Origin: CALODL01 sp942492115
GTDB taxonomy: Bacteria > Planctomycetota > Phycisphaerae > UBA1845 > CAIVHJ01
NCBI GenBank assembly: GCA_942492115.1
Contig: CALODL010000024.1
Location: forward strand, 62,001-126,000
Direction: 5' to 3'
DNA length: 64,000 nucleotides
Shown in pieces: positions 16,724 to 27,132 of the stretch. The notes beneath the pieces are model-generated. The model saw only the letters and a list, made by a program, of their open reading frames with translations, ran no database searches and was not told the DNA's origin. Positions within the stretch are counted from its first letter, which is position 1. The number at the start of each line of letters is the position of its first letter. Position numbers and translations under genes: made by a program.

Positions 16724-19700
16724 CTACGGGCAGCCCACCAAGGACTCGTTGGCCCATTTGCGATAAGCCCCTGCCCCGTTCAACAAGTCCACGACGCGGA
16801 GAATATCGTTGGGCTCACACTTCCCCGTTCGGTTGATATCACACTGATACTCACGAAGCGTCACTACCCCGTTGAGATGATCTATCAACGCCAGGAGATC
16901 CAACGGTCCGCTGGTCCCATCCCCATCCACGTCCCCTGGAAGGTACCCGATCGTAACCGCCGAACCACTGGGCGTATAGACCAGCGTCGTGCAGTTCCCA
17001 ACCGGAATTGAATCTGTTAGCTGAACCACGACCTCCAGTCCAACAGCAACGACCTCATCAATGGCCGGCCCCGAACCTTGCGAATACTGCACCGCGAAGT
17101 CACGCGCAGTAACACCGGACGCATCGTCGCTGAATGTCACCGTCATCGTAGTCCAGCCGTCGGGTTCATTCCCATCGATGCTGGAAGGCTGCCGTGCATC
17201 GATGGCTCCACCCGCGGGTTCGCTGCTTATGATAGTGATGACCGGTTCCGGTTGGTACTCGTTCGCACCAACGTCGACGATCGGTGCCCGTCCACACTCC
17301 GCACCTGCCTGCGGGCAATCTGCCGTATCCGGATCATCTACGAACCGCGGACGCCCTCGGATGTCAGTACTCACTCCTGTCGATAGTGCCGAGTTCTGAC
17401 CGCTGTCGATCGCCGGTGATCCAGCGGCCAGCTGCAGGTCATCATCTGCAGTACCCGGCGTGCCATCGGGGCCGATCGGATCCACGAACTGCGGATCAGA
17501 TTCGAAGTTGCCGATGTCCGTCAACATGTCGAGCCCTTCGATCAGCGAAAACTGCACACTCAGCTTACTGCTGCCCAAGAATGCAACTTGGGCACTCTCG
17601 TCGTGCTCCTCGCCGATCATGTTGCCCCACAGAATCGTGTTGGTCACTAGACCATCCGCGCCGACTCCAACAAATCCGCCGCTCAATGCCGTACTGGAGT
17701 TTCTGAACACAGTACTGTTGGTGACGGTCACAGCGCCATCTGAGACGAACAAGCCGCCGCCCGCAGTCGCGTGGTTTCCGGCCCACTCGCATCCTTCGAA
17801 TACCGTCCGAGCTTGGAACAGCTCCGCGCCACCACCACTGTTGGCAGTTCCATTAACAAACCGACTCTTGGTCACCGCTGCGAAGGTCCTATCAACGTAT
17901 AATCCCCCGCCATTGGGCGCTTGATTGCCGTCGAATTCGCATGCGTCGATGCCGAGCTCACGGGCTGAGTGATAAATCGCACCGCCTTTGACACGGGCTG
18001 TGTTGCCACGGAATATGACATGATCGACGATGAGCCCTTCGCTTCCTGCGCAGAAGAGCGCTCCGCCGTCGTCGCCGAGTCCGTTGGCAATGGTCATGTC
18101 CCGAATCGCGATAGCCGCGCAGTTTGCTGTGATGTTGAACGCCCGAGCTGTACCGCCCAAATCAACCACGCAGTTGTCGGGACCATGCTCACAAGCGATG
18201 GTCAACGGTAAGGTGCCCAGCACCACTTCTTGATTGCCGGCGCCCGCATGCACCCCATCTGCCAGCAGGATCGTATGCCCGGCCCCGGCCGCATCGACGG
18301 CCGCCTGGATAGTTTTGAATTCCATCGGCACGCGCAGCTCGCACTCATCGGGTACGCCCGTCCAATCTTGATCGTCACTGGATCCGGAGGCGATGTCGCA
18401 CGCGTCCGGAACATTGTTGTCGTTGCAGTCCAGTGCCATACCCGAGCGCAGAGCACAGACATCGAGTAGCCCATCCCGGTCGCAGTCAAGGCCCTCCTGG
18501 CACTCGTCCGGGACACCATCATGATCGCAATCCCTCTGCCCATTAGCCGCGATCTCGCACAAGTCCACCTCATCGTTGCGATTGCAGTCCTCGAGCCCGC
18601 CCCGTTCGCATTCATCAGGAACGCGATTGCCGTTGCAGTCCGTCGCACCGTTGGCGGTCTCGAGGTCGTCGAGAACACGATTGCCGTTACAATCGTGGGC
18701 GATCTTCAGAAAGTAGACATCCTGCTCGTCATTGTACGTGGCTGCATAGGCCAACATCGTGTAGCTCTCGTTCGCATACAGGTCTACGTAGTCACCTAGG
18801 CCGTCGCCCTGATGTGGACGGCCCACGCCTGCTTCGAAACTGGGCGCAATCGTGCGTACATCAGACCAGGTCCGGCCCCCATCATGCGAGCTCGTGAAGT
18901 GCACATCGGTCGTTACGGTCTCCAGCGCATCTGGCGAGTGGTACCACACCACATCAATCCGGCCGTTCGGGGCCACATCGATCGTCCCAAACCACCGCCA
19001 ACTATGATCATTCACACCTCCATAGGGCATCACTGGAGCACTCCAGGTCATGCCGCCATCTTCGCTACGTGTGAACACCACATCACTCGCGATCCGGCTG
19101 GCCTGGCGCATGCTCACGAGAGCATATAGATTGCCGCGATTCGGCCCCGTTGAATGATCCGAGACGATCCAGGGTCTTCCGAGTCTCGGGTTGATCCACC
19201 CGCCATCCGAATCGACTTGAATGTCCAGAGTGGCAAGCTTCTCGAACGACATGGCCTCGTACAACTGCTCGGCGTTGGTCGAACGCCAGACCACATAGTC
19301 AGCGGAAGATGCCAGAACGACAAGGGTCCCGTCAGGACTTACCGCTGGATGCGTCATCGTGCCATACCGCATCTCTAGGGGTGGAGCCTGGTAACATACA
19401 CCAGTCCCCGTTCGAGCCGCCCCAAATTCACTCCAGGTAGAATAAATTTGACCATGCCCGGGGCCCGAGGTCTGATCGATCACGATCCACTGGCTGTCCC
19501 AGCCCTCGGTCGCAGCCCCCCGTGTCCATGTCACGCCGCCATCAGCGGACTTGAACAGAACCATGGGCTCACCCAATCCCTGGTAGTAGAAGCTTCCATC
19601 TGGGGCTGCCGCGACCACCGGATCCGTGCGCCAAATGCCCGGATCGAGCAAGCCATCGACCGACCACGCCTGCCCTCCATCATGACTGTAGGCCACCCCG

Positions 19701-20017
19701 GCCTCACGGAAGTGCCCATCGACGTCCTTAAACACTCGCCAAACAACGACGACTTGGTTGTTATCCAGGGGACTGGCCGTAATCGATGGCTGATTGGCAG
19801 CGTCACCGACAACATTGTTGCCGTCCGAGTCAACGTTCAGCTGGACACTGACAAACTCCTGCCCTGCGGTCGTCACGGTCACACGACGACGCGGACTGGT
19901 GCCCAACACCATGTCCCCAAGAGCCTCATCCGAACTCATCCTGGGCCCGTCCGGCGGAGAAAGCTGTCCAGGTATGATCAGCAGGCACGAGCACAGAACA
20001 TGAATCGGCAGCACCAC
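16724..20017 (-). CDS. Large secreted BNR/sialidase-fold and parallel beta-helix protein with shared C-terminal module
   Basis: A 1097-residue protein with signal peptide (MVLPIHVLCSCLLIIPGQLS). Residues about 50-435 carry BNR-type repeats (SADGGVTWTRG, SEDGGMTWS, SHDGGRTWSD), as in sialidase-fold propellers. Residues 435-560 are a run of CNGNRVPDEC-type Ca-binding repeats (DCNGNRVPDECE, DCDHDGVPDECQ). Residues about 565-880 form a right-handed beta-helix (IQAAVDAAGAGHTILLADGV; GDDGGALFCAG; NGGGLYVD; AIDSGQ). Residues 939-1097 are an Ig-like plus dockerin-like module ending LLNGAGAYRKW...GCP, which is shared with the protein at 46727. Catalytic sialidase residues are not evident, so it may be structural or a binding protein. 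A possible -10 (TATAAT on the minus strand) lies at 20087-20092. Confidence 0.9.
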   Translation of the reverse strand: MVLPIHVLCSCLLIIPGQLSPPDGPRMSSDEALGDMVLGTSPRRRVTVTTAGQEFVSVQLNVDSDGNNVVGDAANQPSITASPLDNNQVVVVWRVFKDVDGHFREAGVAYSHDGGQAWSVDGLLDPGIWRTDPVVAAAPDGSFYYQGLGEPMVLFKSADGGVTWTRGAATEGWDSQWIVIDQTSGPGHGQIYSTWSEFGAARTGTGVCYQAPPLEMRYGTMTHPAVSPDGTLVVLASSADYVVWRSTNAEQLYEAMSFEKLATLDIQVDSDGGWINPRLGRPWIVSDHSTGPNRGNLYALVSMRQASRIASDVVFTRSEDGGMTWSAPVMPYGGVNDHSWRWFGTIDVAPNGRIDVVWYHSPDALETVTTDVHFTSSHDGGRTWSDVRTIAPSFEAGVGRPHQGDGLGDYVDLYANESYTMLAYAATYNDEQDVYFLKIAHDCNGNRVLDDLETANGATDCNGNRVPDECERGGLEDCNRNDEVDLCEIAANGQRDCDHDGVPDECQEGLDCDRDGLLDVCALRSGMALDCNDNNVPDACDIASGSSDDQDWTGVPDECELRVPMEFKTIQAAVDAAGAGHTILLADGVHAGAGNQEVVLGTLPLTIACEHGPDNCVVDLGGTARAFNITANCAAIAIRDMTIANGLGDDGGALFCAGSEGLIVDHVIFRGNTARVKGGAIYHSARELGIDACEFDGNQAPNGGGLYVDRTFAAVTKSRFVNGTANSGGGAELFQARTVFEGCEWAGNHATAGGGLFVSDGAVTVTNSTVFRNSSTALSGGFVGVGADGLVTNTILWGNMIGEEHDESAQVAFLGSSKLSVQFSLIEGLDMLTDIGNFESDPQFVDPIGPDGTPGTADDDLQLAAGSPAIDSGQNSALSTGVSTDIRGRPRFVDDPDTADCPQAGAECGRAPIVDVGANEYQPEPVITIISSEPAGGAIDARQPSSIDGNEPDGWTTMTVTFSDDASGVTARDFAVQYSQGSGPAIDEVVAVGLEVVVQLTDSIPVGNCTTLVYTPSGSAVTIGYLPGDVDGDGTSGPLDLLALIDHLNGVVTLREYQCDINRTGKCEPNDILRVVDLLNGAGAYRKWANESLVGCP

Positions 20018-20588
20018 GATATACTCCCATCAGGCCAGGCCAACATCGGCCCCAAGACATCAATGCCTCGGAGAACTCATTATGATATTATAAGCCATTC
20101 GAACGTACCCGGGGGAAGCCAATCCAGCACAGATGTAAATCGCTGCGCGGGCGTGTCAAACTGCATGCGGTGGTATTCACCACTCTTATGATCGCGGCGG
20201 CAACCGATGCGATCTCGTTGTCCGCAACAAGCACCACCACCGTGCCACATCACTCTGTAGAACGGCTGATCGGCCTGTTACGTGGAGCGCGACGACCTCA
20301 GCCGATCCCCCACCGCGCGACGCGTACCGTGCCGCAGGGCATGAGCACTGCGGTGACGCGGGGAAAAGCGGTGGGCGCAGCCTCGTCAACTCTGCTTTCA
20401 GAGGTCGGGCTCGGATGCCCGGCCTCGGCAATCACGCGCCCCCAATCCACGGCAAGGCCAGTCCGCTGTCCACGGCACCGCAGTGCTCATGCCCGGAGGC
20501 TGATGGCGGCCAGCGCTCGCTCGATCCCGCATCGCACTTTAACCCCGTTGCCATTTGAATGACGCCAGAGGTCGTCGTGGTGGCGCGC
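20018..20588. other. Intergenic region upstream of the BNR protein
   Basis: This 571-bp stretch lies between two minus-strand genes. It holds the AT-rich promoter-like segment with a TATAAT on the minus strand (20087-20092) about 70 nt before the BNR gene. A 130-codon plus-strand frame (20170-20562) and an 81-codon minus frame have no recognisable motif and look random. Confidence 0.5.
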
Positions 20589-21722
20589 TCACGGCATGAC
20601 CAGTGTGTCGGTGATGGCATTGGTGATCACGAGGCGCGGACGGAGGCGCACCTGCTGCCTTCGGGAGCGACGGCTCCCCTGAAATGCGCCGGCATCGGGG
20701 AGCGCTTCGTTGGCGACATCTGCATCGAGGAGCGGGTCCAATCCCGCAAGCGGTAAATCGTCACCCGCCGGCAGATGCGCATTGCCGGAGCTGTGCAAGG
20801 CGTCCCAGTCGATACCGGCCAGAGCGGGTCGGGTATCGGAGAGCGCGTCCTGGTCTTCATCACAGTCCGTGGTGTCGCAGACCATTTCGCAGGCGTAGTC
20901 CGATGCGCACACGAAACAGCCATAGCCGTTCACACAACAACCCCACGCTCCCTCCTCGTAGTGCTCGAGAAAGCCGTCAGCCTGGCCGTCACCGTCGTGG
21001 TCGCCCTCGCAGATGAGGCGCAACTCCTCACCGACAGGATCGGTGGCCATACCGGGATCGATGAGAATCTCAGGTTCTCCAGGTTCGGCGATGACCACCA
21101 GGCCATCGACGATACCCGACCCCTCATCCTGCAGTGGCGGCTCCACGTGGCCCCCACCTTCGATCATGTCTATGCCCGGATGGGCGACTGGCTCTTCTTC
21201 CACAGGGGGGATGTGCGTGACCGTGAAAATCGCCGCGTTGGACTCGATCGACGGAAGCACACCGGCGAGAGCCGGCGCGCGAGACTCATCATATGCAACT
21301 ACGGGCGCGGCGATCCGGCCGTGTTGCTGGCGTACCACGAACATCCGCAGCCGGCACCACAGCGACTGGCACTCGGCGTTATCGCCGACTGGTTCAACGG
21401 ATACTCCGCTGTTTGGCGCATCCACCAGCCGTCCAAGCACAAATGTCCGGCAGAGGCCGTCGGCGCAGAACACGACACCGTCTGCGAGTTCGCAGAGGCA
21501 GTACCCGTCATCGGGATCGCCTGTCGTGGCCCTGCCCTCGAAGTCTCCGCCGTACAATCCGCAAATGCACTGGAGGTACGCGCACGAGGATTCAAGATTC
21601 GCGCAGCCCAGTTCGCCGTTGATTTCGTCGGCAGCATGGGCCGCCGGAATCACCAGAAAGACCAAGCATGCGGCGCCCTGAAGCGTTCTATTGACCACTT
21701 GTTTCAGTCCGTGCTGTATCAC
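20589..21722 (-). CDS. Secreted hypothetical protein, Cys-rich
   Basis: A 377-residue protein. The start is a GTG at 21722, preceded by a strong AAAGGAGAG ribosome site, followed by a signal peptide (LQGAACLVFLVIPAAHAADE). The N-terminal 90 residues are Cys-rich (CANLESSCAYLQCICGLYGG). Around residues 260-300 there is a DHDGDGQADGF loop and a further Cys cluster (WGCCVNGYGCFVCASDYACE, then MVCDTTDCDEDQD). The C-terminus is basic and unusual (GSRRSRRQQVRLRPRLV). I do not recognise the family. Position and composition fit the other secreted modular proteins here. Confidence 0.72.
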   Translation of the reverse strand: MIQHGLKQVVNRTLQGAACLVFLVIPAAHAADEINGELGCANLESSCAYLQCICGLYGGDFEGRATTGDPDDGYCLCELADGVVFCADGLCRTFVLGRLVDAPNSGVSVEPVGDNAECQSLWCRLRMFVVRQQHGRIAAPVVAYDESRAPALAGVLPSIESNAAIFTVTHIPPVEEEPVAHPGIDMIEGGGHVEPPLQDEGSGIVDGLVVIAEPGEPEILIDPGMATDPVGEELRLICEGDHDGDGQADGFLEHYEEGAWGCCVNGYGCFVCASDYACEMVCDTTDCDEDQDALSDTRPALAGIDWDALHSSGNAHLPAGDDLPLAGLDPLLDADVANEALPDAGAFQGSRRSRRQQVRLRPRLVITNAITDTLVMP

Positions 21723-21973
21723 GTCTCACTCTCCTTTACGGTACCACTCGGCTCCAGCACGCGCCATTCACGCGGACTGCCCGTGTCTGCGGAACAGGCC
21801 AAGAACGGGCGCATGTCCTTACAGAGGAGAGAGATATGCCTTTGTTACGAACTGATCATGACCCTGGGGGTGCGCACATGTCGCCACTGTGGTGCATTGG
21901 GTGTGGGTTGTATTGCGCCCTGTGGTGCTACAATGCCCGCATCCGAGTATTCCAACACCCCAGGACCCGTCCC

Positions 21974-23212
21974 ATGATCAAGCACGCTGTCGCTCTTTGC
22001 CTTATTCTGGCCAGCCAGGCCGCCGCCGAAATCACGTTTGCGCCTGAATCGGTTGGACTGTCAGCAGTCGAGTTGGCCAGGATTCGGCCGGCGGTCAAGA
22101 GATTGATTGATAACAAGCAGATCGCTGGAGCGATTACGCTGGTGGCACGACACGGCCAGGTCGTCCATCTTGAAACGCATGGGATGATGGACGTGGCGTC
22201 GACGCGTCCGATGCAGCGCGATGCGATATTGCGGATCTATTCGATGTCCAAACCCATCACGACTGCAGCTGTGATGATTCTGGTGGATGAGGGCAAGTGT
22301 CGACTCGAGGATGCCGTCGACCAGTACATTCCGGAATTTGAAAAGCTCAAGGTCTTCGTCGAAGGCTCGACCGAAGACGCCCCCACCAGGCGGTCCATGA
22401 CCATCAAAGATCTGGCACTGCACACCTCCGGGCTGACTTATGGCCTGTTCGGCACGAGCCCTGTCGACCAGAAGTACAATCGGATCGACGTGCTCAATTC
22501 CGAGACCACTCTGGCAGAAATGTGTACTAAGCTGTCCGGCATACCGTTACTTTATCAGCCGGGAACTCAGTGGAACTACAGTGTGTCAACCGATGTCCTC
22601 GGCCGCGTTGTCGAGATCGTGTCAGGCATGCCACTTGATCGCTTTTTGAAACAGCGCATCTTTGATCCACTGGGCATGGACGATACAGGCTTCGATGTAC
22701 CGCAAGACAAGATAGGCCGTTTCGCCACCAATTACGGTTCGCAATTCGGCACACTCAAGGTCATCGATGGACCTACCGACAGTCGCTTTGTCCGTCCCGC
22801 CACGCTCTATTCGGGAGGCGGTGGCCTGGTTTCTACGGCTGAAGACTATCTGAAATTCGCTCAGATGCTGTGCAACAAGGGCGAGCTGAATGGTCGGCGG
22901 ATTCTGAACACCACGACCGTCGAGATGATGATCCGCAATCACTTGCCTGGCGAAGTCTTACCGATCAGTATCAGTGGCGGCGTCATGAATGGCATCGGCT
23001 TCGGTCTGGGCTTCGCCGTCCGCATGGAAGAAACCGATGATTCGGCTGGTCGAGTGGGTGAGTATGGCTGGAGCGGAGCTGCATCGACTCATTTCTGGGT
23101 GTCACCCAAAGATGATCTGGTGGTCATCGCTCTATCTCAGGTCATGCCGTATTCCAATGCGTTGGCGGACGTGGTCAAGCCGATCGTCTATGACGCCCTG
23201 AAGTCGAATTGA
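21974..23212 (+). CDS. Exported serine hydrolase, class C beta-lactamase fold
   Basis: A 412-residue protein; the start at 21974 begins a signal peptide (MIKHAVALCLILASQAAAE). The SxxK motif is SMSK near residue 91, followed by PITTAAVMILVDEGKCRLED. The Tyr motif is YSVS (GTQWNYSVSTDVLGRVVEIV). A C-terminal WSGAASTHFW stands where KTG/HTG occurs. These are the marks of the beta-lactamase/penicillin-binding-protein-like serine hydrolase family, which includes esterases and D-aminopeptidases as well as AmpC. In this genomic context an esterase role is as likely as antibiotic cleavage. It stands alone in its orientation. Confidence 0.92.
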   Translation: MIKHAVALCLILASQAAAEITFAPESVGLSAVELARIRPAVKRLIDNKQIAGAITLVARHGQVVHLETHGMMDVASTRPMQRDAILRIYSMSKPITTAAVMILVDEGKCRLEDAVDQYIPEFEKLKVFVEGSTEDAPTRRSMTIKDLALHTSGLTYGLFGTSPVDQKYNRIDVLNSETTLAEMCTKLSGIPLLYQPGTQWNYSVSTDVLGRVVEIVSGMPLDRFLKQRIFDPLGMDDTGFDVPQDKIGRFATNYGSQFGTLKVIDGPTDSRFVRPATLYSGGGGLVSTAEDYLKFAQMLCNKGELNGRRILNTTTVEMMIRNHLPGEVLPISISGGVMNGIGFGLGFAVRMEETDDSAGRVGEYGWSGAASTHFWVSPKDDLVVIALSQVMPYSNALADVVKPIVYDALKSN

Positions 23213-23705
23213 CTGAGAACGCGGCAGCCCTGCCGGCGATGCCACCTGACTGGCGAACCATCAATCCACATTGCTTGCTCGAGCACAAGAAATCCCCGGC
23301 ACAGGCGTGGTGACCCACGCCCGTGCACGGCGACCTCTCGATTCGACAAGAGAGCGATGAAAATCCGCGACCTCGCCACGCCCCACTCGTCCGAACATGT
23401 GCACCTGATTGGCGTATCTCATGGCATGTCTTCGCGCTCACCTGTACCCGGGAAGCGCGGGTTATCGAGCTGCACATCGAACACTGCGCATAGCAGCCAG
23501 GGCGGCTGATCCAGGTCTGCCGGGCGCATGGAATGCCCCTCTTGGACACGGGTCGTATTTGTACATGCGTGATGACCGCCAGGTGGTATTGGACTGAAAT
23601 CGAAAGAGTCTTTCGCGCAAGACAGGAATGTGCAATGCGCATTCTGGATTACATGGCCGGGCGTAGACCATTAAGCACGGCGCAACCAGGGGTGCTTCCA
23701 AGCCT
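23213..23705. other. Convergent intergenic region without a clear gene
   Basis: It lies between the serine hydrolase stop and the convergent gene at 23706. It holds one good hairpin (23299-23326, listed separately). The 155-codon minus-strand frame from 23642 to 23175 is Cys/Ser/Arg-rich without motifs and overlaps the hydrolase end, so I do not call it. Confidence 0.5.
23299..23326 (+). terminator. Strong hairpin downstream of the serine hydrolase
   Basis: GCAC-A-GGCGTGG (23299-23310) pairs with CCACGCC-C-GTGC (23315-23326) around the loop TGAC, with one mismatch. It sits 87 nt after the stop codon between convergent genes. It has no T tract, so it is either a processing/stability stem or a weak terminator. 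Confidence 0.45.
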
Positions 23706-24137
23706 TCAGTCAGGCAGTGGGTGCAGATCGGGCCCCAGAAATGTTTGCTTGGCGGCCGGTGAGAAAAGCAGTTCTCGAGAGTAGTACCGTTCCAGAACTC
23801 GTGCGCTCAACAAATCGGGATGTTGTTCTAGAAAAGTACCGGAATTGCCCGGATCTCCAGATTCCCTCAACGCTTCGGCGACCAGGGTCATGAAGGCGAC
23901 GGTGATTGTCTCGTGATAACCCTGTGTTCGGGTGGATGGGACACCGTGGGCGTGGTTGTATGCCTGGATGAATCGTCGGACGCGATCAAGGGCGTCGGCA
24001 AAGGGGTGCTCCCGGAGATAGAGATAGGCGACGCGAACGTGCGTAGCGTGGGTCCATTGCTCGAACGGCAATGTCGCCTGTTCGAAAACAGTGAGCAACT
24101 CGGCGTCGGTCGTCGGCATGGTGCCAGGGGCAGTCAT
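23706..24137 (-). CDS. Conserved-type hypothetical protein
   Basis: A 143-residue protein begins MTAPGTMPTTDAELLTVFEQ. It is rich in helix with patterned aromatic residues: LPFEQWTHATHVRVAYLYLR, then DALDRVRRFIQAYNHAHG, TQGYHETITVAFMTLVAEAL and ERYYSRELLFSPAAKQTFLG. Several His residues (THATH, NHAHG, YHET) could bind a metal. There is no signal peptide. The good composition and low chance of such a frame by accident support a real gene. I do not recognise a named family. It is divergent from the kinase at 24388, with 250 bp between them. Confidence 0.75.
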   Translation of the reverse strand: MTAPGTMPTTDAELLTVFEQATLPFEQWTHATHVRVAYLYLREHPFADALDRVRRFIQAYNHAHGVPSTRTQGYHETITVAFMTLVAEALRESGDPGNSGTFLEQHPDLLSARVLERYYSRELLFSPAAKQTFLGPDLHPLPD

Positions 24138-24387
24138 GTTGGACTCCAGTCAAGACAGCCACGCTGACACCTGGCAGTGACGTCAAGGTGAGTGGCCGAA
24201 GTCGTGCCCAACGGTATACGCAATTTCGCAGGGCTGCAACCGACCTCGACACATGGCCTTTTTCGCCTTCATTCCGATGGAATGTTTGAGACCAATTGCT
24301 GCTCCGATGATCAGTGCCTCCACAGTGGACAGAAATGCGATACAATGACTAAAGGAATCAAGACCCCGGCCGAGGACCGACGCAACA

Positions 24388-27132
24388 ATGGCCGACAACG
24401 ATACTCATTGCCGGGCCAAGATCATATTTCTTGATGCACTCGAGCAGGCTCCGGTACAACGCGCCTCATTCATCGACCGCGCGTGCGCCCACGACCCTGC
24501 GCTCCGTGCCATTGTCGACGATCTGCTGGCCGCACACGACGACGCCAGCAGTTCGCTCGATGCCCCCACAGTCGACATGGATCCCGATTCCGCGCTAGCC
24601 AGGCAGAAGTTTGCCGTGGCGAGGCCCGGCGATGTCATCGGGGTCTACACGCTCGTGCGCGAACTGGGCACGGGTGGATTCGGTGTCGTATTCGAAGCTG
24701 CACAAACCACGCCGGTGCGCCGACATGTGGCCCTCAAATTGATCAAAGCGGGCATGGATACGCACGAGGTCGTGTCGCGCTTCGAAATCGAACGCCAAGC
24801 TCTGGCCATCCTCGATCACCCGGGTATCGCCAAGGTGTTCGACGCGGGCGCCACCGAGCAGGGTCATCCGTATTTTGTGATGGAGTTCGTGCGCGGCGAA
24901 CCGATCACTGCGTACTGCGATCGTGAGCGGTTGACCGTGGATCAGCGCCTGCAATTGTTCGAGCAGGTGTGCCTGGCCCTGCACCACGCGCATCAAAAAG
25001 GAGTCATCCATCGCGACATCAAACCCAACAATGTATTGATCACCGTCGTGGATGGGCAACCCTTGCCCAAGATCATCGACTTCGGCATCGCCAAGTGCAC
25101 CGCACACGATATCGACAACCCGCATGCTCCACACGGCGGCGTTACCTTGACCGTCGAACATCAGTTGCTCGGGACGCCCGAGTACATGTCACCGGAGCAA
25201 TTCACACCGGCACGAACGCCCGTCGATACACGCAGCGACCTCTACAGCCTGGGCGTTTTGCTGTACCGCCTGCTGGTGGGCGAAGGACCATACGATCCCG
25301 AGCGTTTGCGCAAGGCAAGCCTGTCGCAATTGGAGGCCATCATATGTCATGAAGAACCTCCTCGACCCTCGACGCGTCTGCAGAACAAGGTGGCCTCCGC
25401 CCGCCGTACGACCCATGTGCAGCTTCGCCGAGCATTGAGCGGCGAACTCGATTGGATCGTCATGCGCGCGATTGACAAAGATCCTGCGCGGCGTTATCCC
25501 ACCGTGTTCGCATTCAGTGCCGACATCCGCCGGTATTTGAACAATCTTCCCGTCGAAGCCTGTCCGCCGGCTACGCTGTATCGTTTGTCCAAATTCGCCG
25601 CACGACATCGGCTCGCCCTGACGTTCGCTGGAACCGTCGCCATACTCCTGGTTCTCGTAACAGTGTTCAGCACAACTTTCGGTTTGCGTGCAGTGCGCGC
25701 GGAACAAGATGCCCGGACGCAGATGAAACGCTACGAATCGACCTCGGCGTTTCTGCGGAGCATCCTGGGCGGCATCGACCCGGCCGTTGCCCAGGGTGAA
25801 GACACCACACTGCTGAGGCACATCCTCGACGCCGCGGCGGAACGGGCCGGCGCAGAACTGGCCGACGATCCTGAAACCGAGATCTCGATTCGCGATACGC
25901 TTGGTTACTCCTATCTGCTCATCGCCGCTTTCGACGACGCCGAGATACAGCTCAAGCGGGCCCTCGACCTTGGCAAGTCCCACCTGAGCGAATTGCACAA
26001 TGACAATTTGAATGCCATGGGCAATCTGGCAGAAGTCTACATCGAAGATGGCCGCTACGAAGAGGCCGAGGCCCTCTCGGCCCGGCTCGTCCAACTGACG
26101 CGCCGGGCCTTCGGAGAAGACGATCACCAGACGCTGCTGGCCATGGGTACACTGGCCCGTGTTTATCTCAACACGGTCCAATTCGACCGCGCCGAACCCA
26201 TCCTGGACCGCATACTCGATGTCCGCCTGCGCACGGTCGGTGAACGAAACTTCGACACACTGTACGTCATGCACAGCCTGGCAGAAGTCTATCGTCGAAC
26301 AGATCGCTTCGATGATGCCAAGGCCATGTACGAGCGCATGCTGCCGATCAACTCGGTGCTGATGGGACCCGAGCACCCCGATACGATCACGATCATCAAC
26401 GGGCTGGGGGCTCTGCATCTCGACTTGCAGGAATTCGACAAAGCCGTTCCGCTCCTCGAACGGGTTGCAGAGGTCCGTCGTCGCATTCTCGAAACGGGCC
26501 ATCCGCGCCAGCTCAGCGCCATGAACAACCTGGCCGTCGCTTATCGCCAGTCGGGGCAGCCGGACAAAGCGGAATCGCTCATTCTGGAAGCCCTGGCCAT
26601 CAGCCGTGCGGCCCACGGGGACTCGGACCGTACGACCCTGATGTTGCTGAACAATCTCGGAGCACTCTATTCGAATCAAAAACGCTCGATCGATGCTGCC
26701 CCCGTGCTGGAAGAATGCCTGGCGGGCGCGCGACAGATCTTCGGTGACGAGCACCCCAATGTGCTCAGCGTCATGTCCAACCTGGCGGAAGCCTACACTG
26801 ATATCGGTCAGTATGTTCAAGCCGAAGAACTCGCACGGACGTCAGTCGAAACCGGCCGCCGAGTATTGCCGAGCGATCATCACAAGCTGGCCAGCTACCT
26901 GATAAGACATGGGGTATGCCTGACGCGGATGAAACGCTACGACGACGCCGAAACTGCTTTGCTTGAAGCCTATCGCATCAACAATGCGACCTTCGGCCCC
27001 GATCAGCTAGCAACGCAGAGGGTCGTCAAGGCGTTGGAGCAGTTGTATGAGACATCGGGACAGACTGACAAGGCTGTGCCGCCAATACTGCATGCCGGTT
27101 CAGAGGAGCCTGGCGAGACATCTGATGACTGA
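24388..27132 (+). CDS. Transmembrane Ser/Thr protein kinase with C-terminal TPR array
   Basis: A 914-residue protein. Residues 1-60 are the helical leader typical of planctomycete kinases (IFLDALEQAPVQRASFIDRA). The kinase domain (about 80-360) has LGTGGFGVVFEA, the lysine in VALKLIKAGMDT, HRDIKPNNVL, DFGIAK and GTPEYMSPEQ. All key residues are present. One membrane helix follows (LALTFAGTVAILLVLVTVFS), and residues about 480-890 hold eight or more TPR_10/12-type repeats (LGALHLDLQEFDKAVPLLER; MNNLAVAYRQSGQPDKAESL). Kinase inside, TPR outside is the predicted topology, so the TPR part is a sensor or docking platform. No substrate is evident. The 3' end overlaps the convergent SGNH gene by 107 nt. 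Confidence 0.93.
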   Translation: MADNDTHCRAKIIFLDALEQAPVQRASFIDRACAHDPALRAIVDDLLAAHDDASSSLDAPTVDMDPDSALARQKFAVARPGDVIGVYTLVRELGTGGFGVVFEAAQTTPVRRHVALKLIKAGMDTHEVVSRFEIERQALAILDHPGIAKVFDAGATEQGHPYFVMEFVRGEPITAYCDRERLTVDQRLQLFEQVCLALHHAHQKGVIHRDIKPNNVLITVVDGQPLPKIIDFGIAKCTAHDIDNPHAPHGGVTLTVEHQLLGTPEYMSPEQFTPARTPVDTRSDLYSLGVLLYRLLVGEGPYDPERLRKASLSQLEAIICHEEPPRPSTRLQNKVASARRTTHVQLRRALSGELDWIVMRAIDKDPARRYPTVFAFSADIRRYLNNLPVEACPPATLYRLSKFAARHRLALTFAGTVAILLVLVTVFSTTFGLRAVRAEQDARTQMKRYESTSAFLRSILGGIDPAVAQGEDTTLLRHILDAAAERAGAELADDPETEISIRDTLGYSYLLIAAFDDAEIQLKRALDLGKSHLSELHNDNLNAMGNLAEVYIEDGRYEEAEALSARLVQLTRRAFGEDDHQTLLAMGTLARVYLNTVQFDRAEPILDRILDVRLRTVGERNFDTLYVMHSLAEVYRRTDRFDDAKAMYERMLPINSVLMGPEHPDTITIINGLGALHLDLQEFDKAVPLLERVAEVRRRILETGHPRQLSAMNNLAVAYRQSGQPDKAESLILEALAISRAAHGDSDRTTLMLLNNLGALYSNQKRSIDAAPVLEECLAGARQIFGDEHPNVLSVMSNLAEAYTDIGQYVQAEELARTSVETGRRVLPSDHHKLASYLIRHGVCLTRMKRYDDAETALLEAYRINNATFGPDQLATQRVVKALEQLYETSGQTDKAVPPILHAGSEEPGETSDD

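Noticed and set aside
20170..20562. 130-codon plus-strand frame in the gap upstream of the BNR gene
   Set aside because: Random-looking Arg/Thr/Ser composition, no ribosome site, no motif.
20775..21977. 400-codon plus-strand frame opposite the secreted protein at 20589
   Set aside because: The minus-strand gene has a strong ribosome site and signal peptide; the plus frame has neither.
25189..26820. 543-codon minus-strand frame inside the kinase-TPR gene
   Set aside because: No domain or start signal, and fully antisense to a well supported gene.
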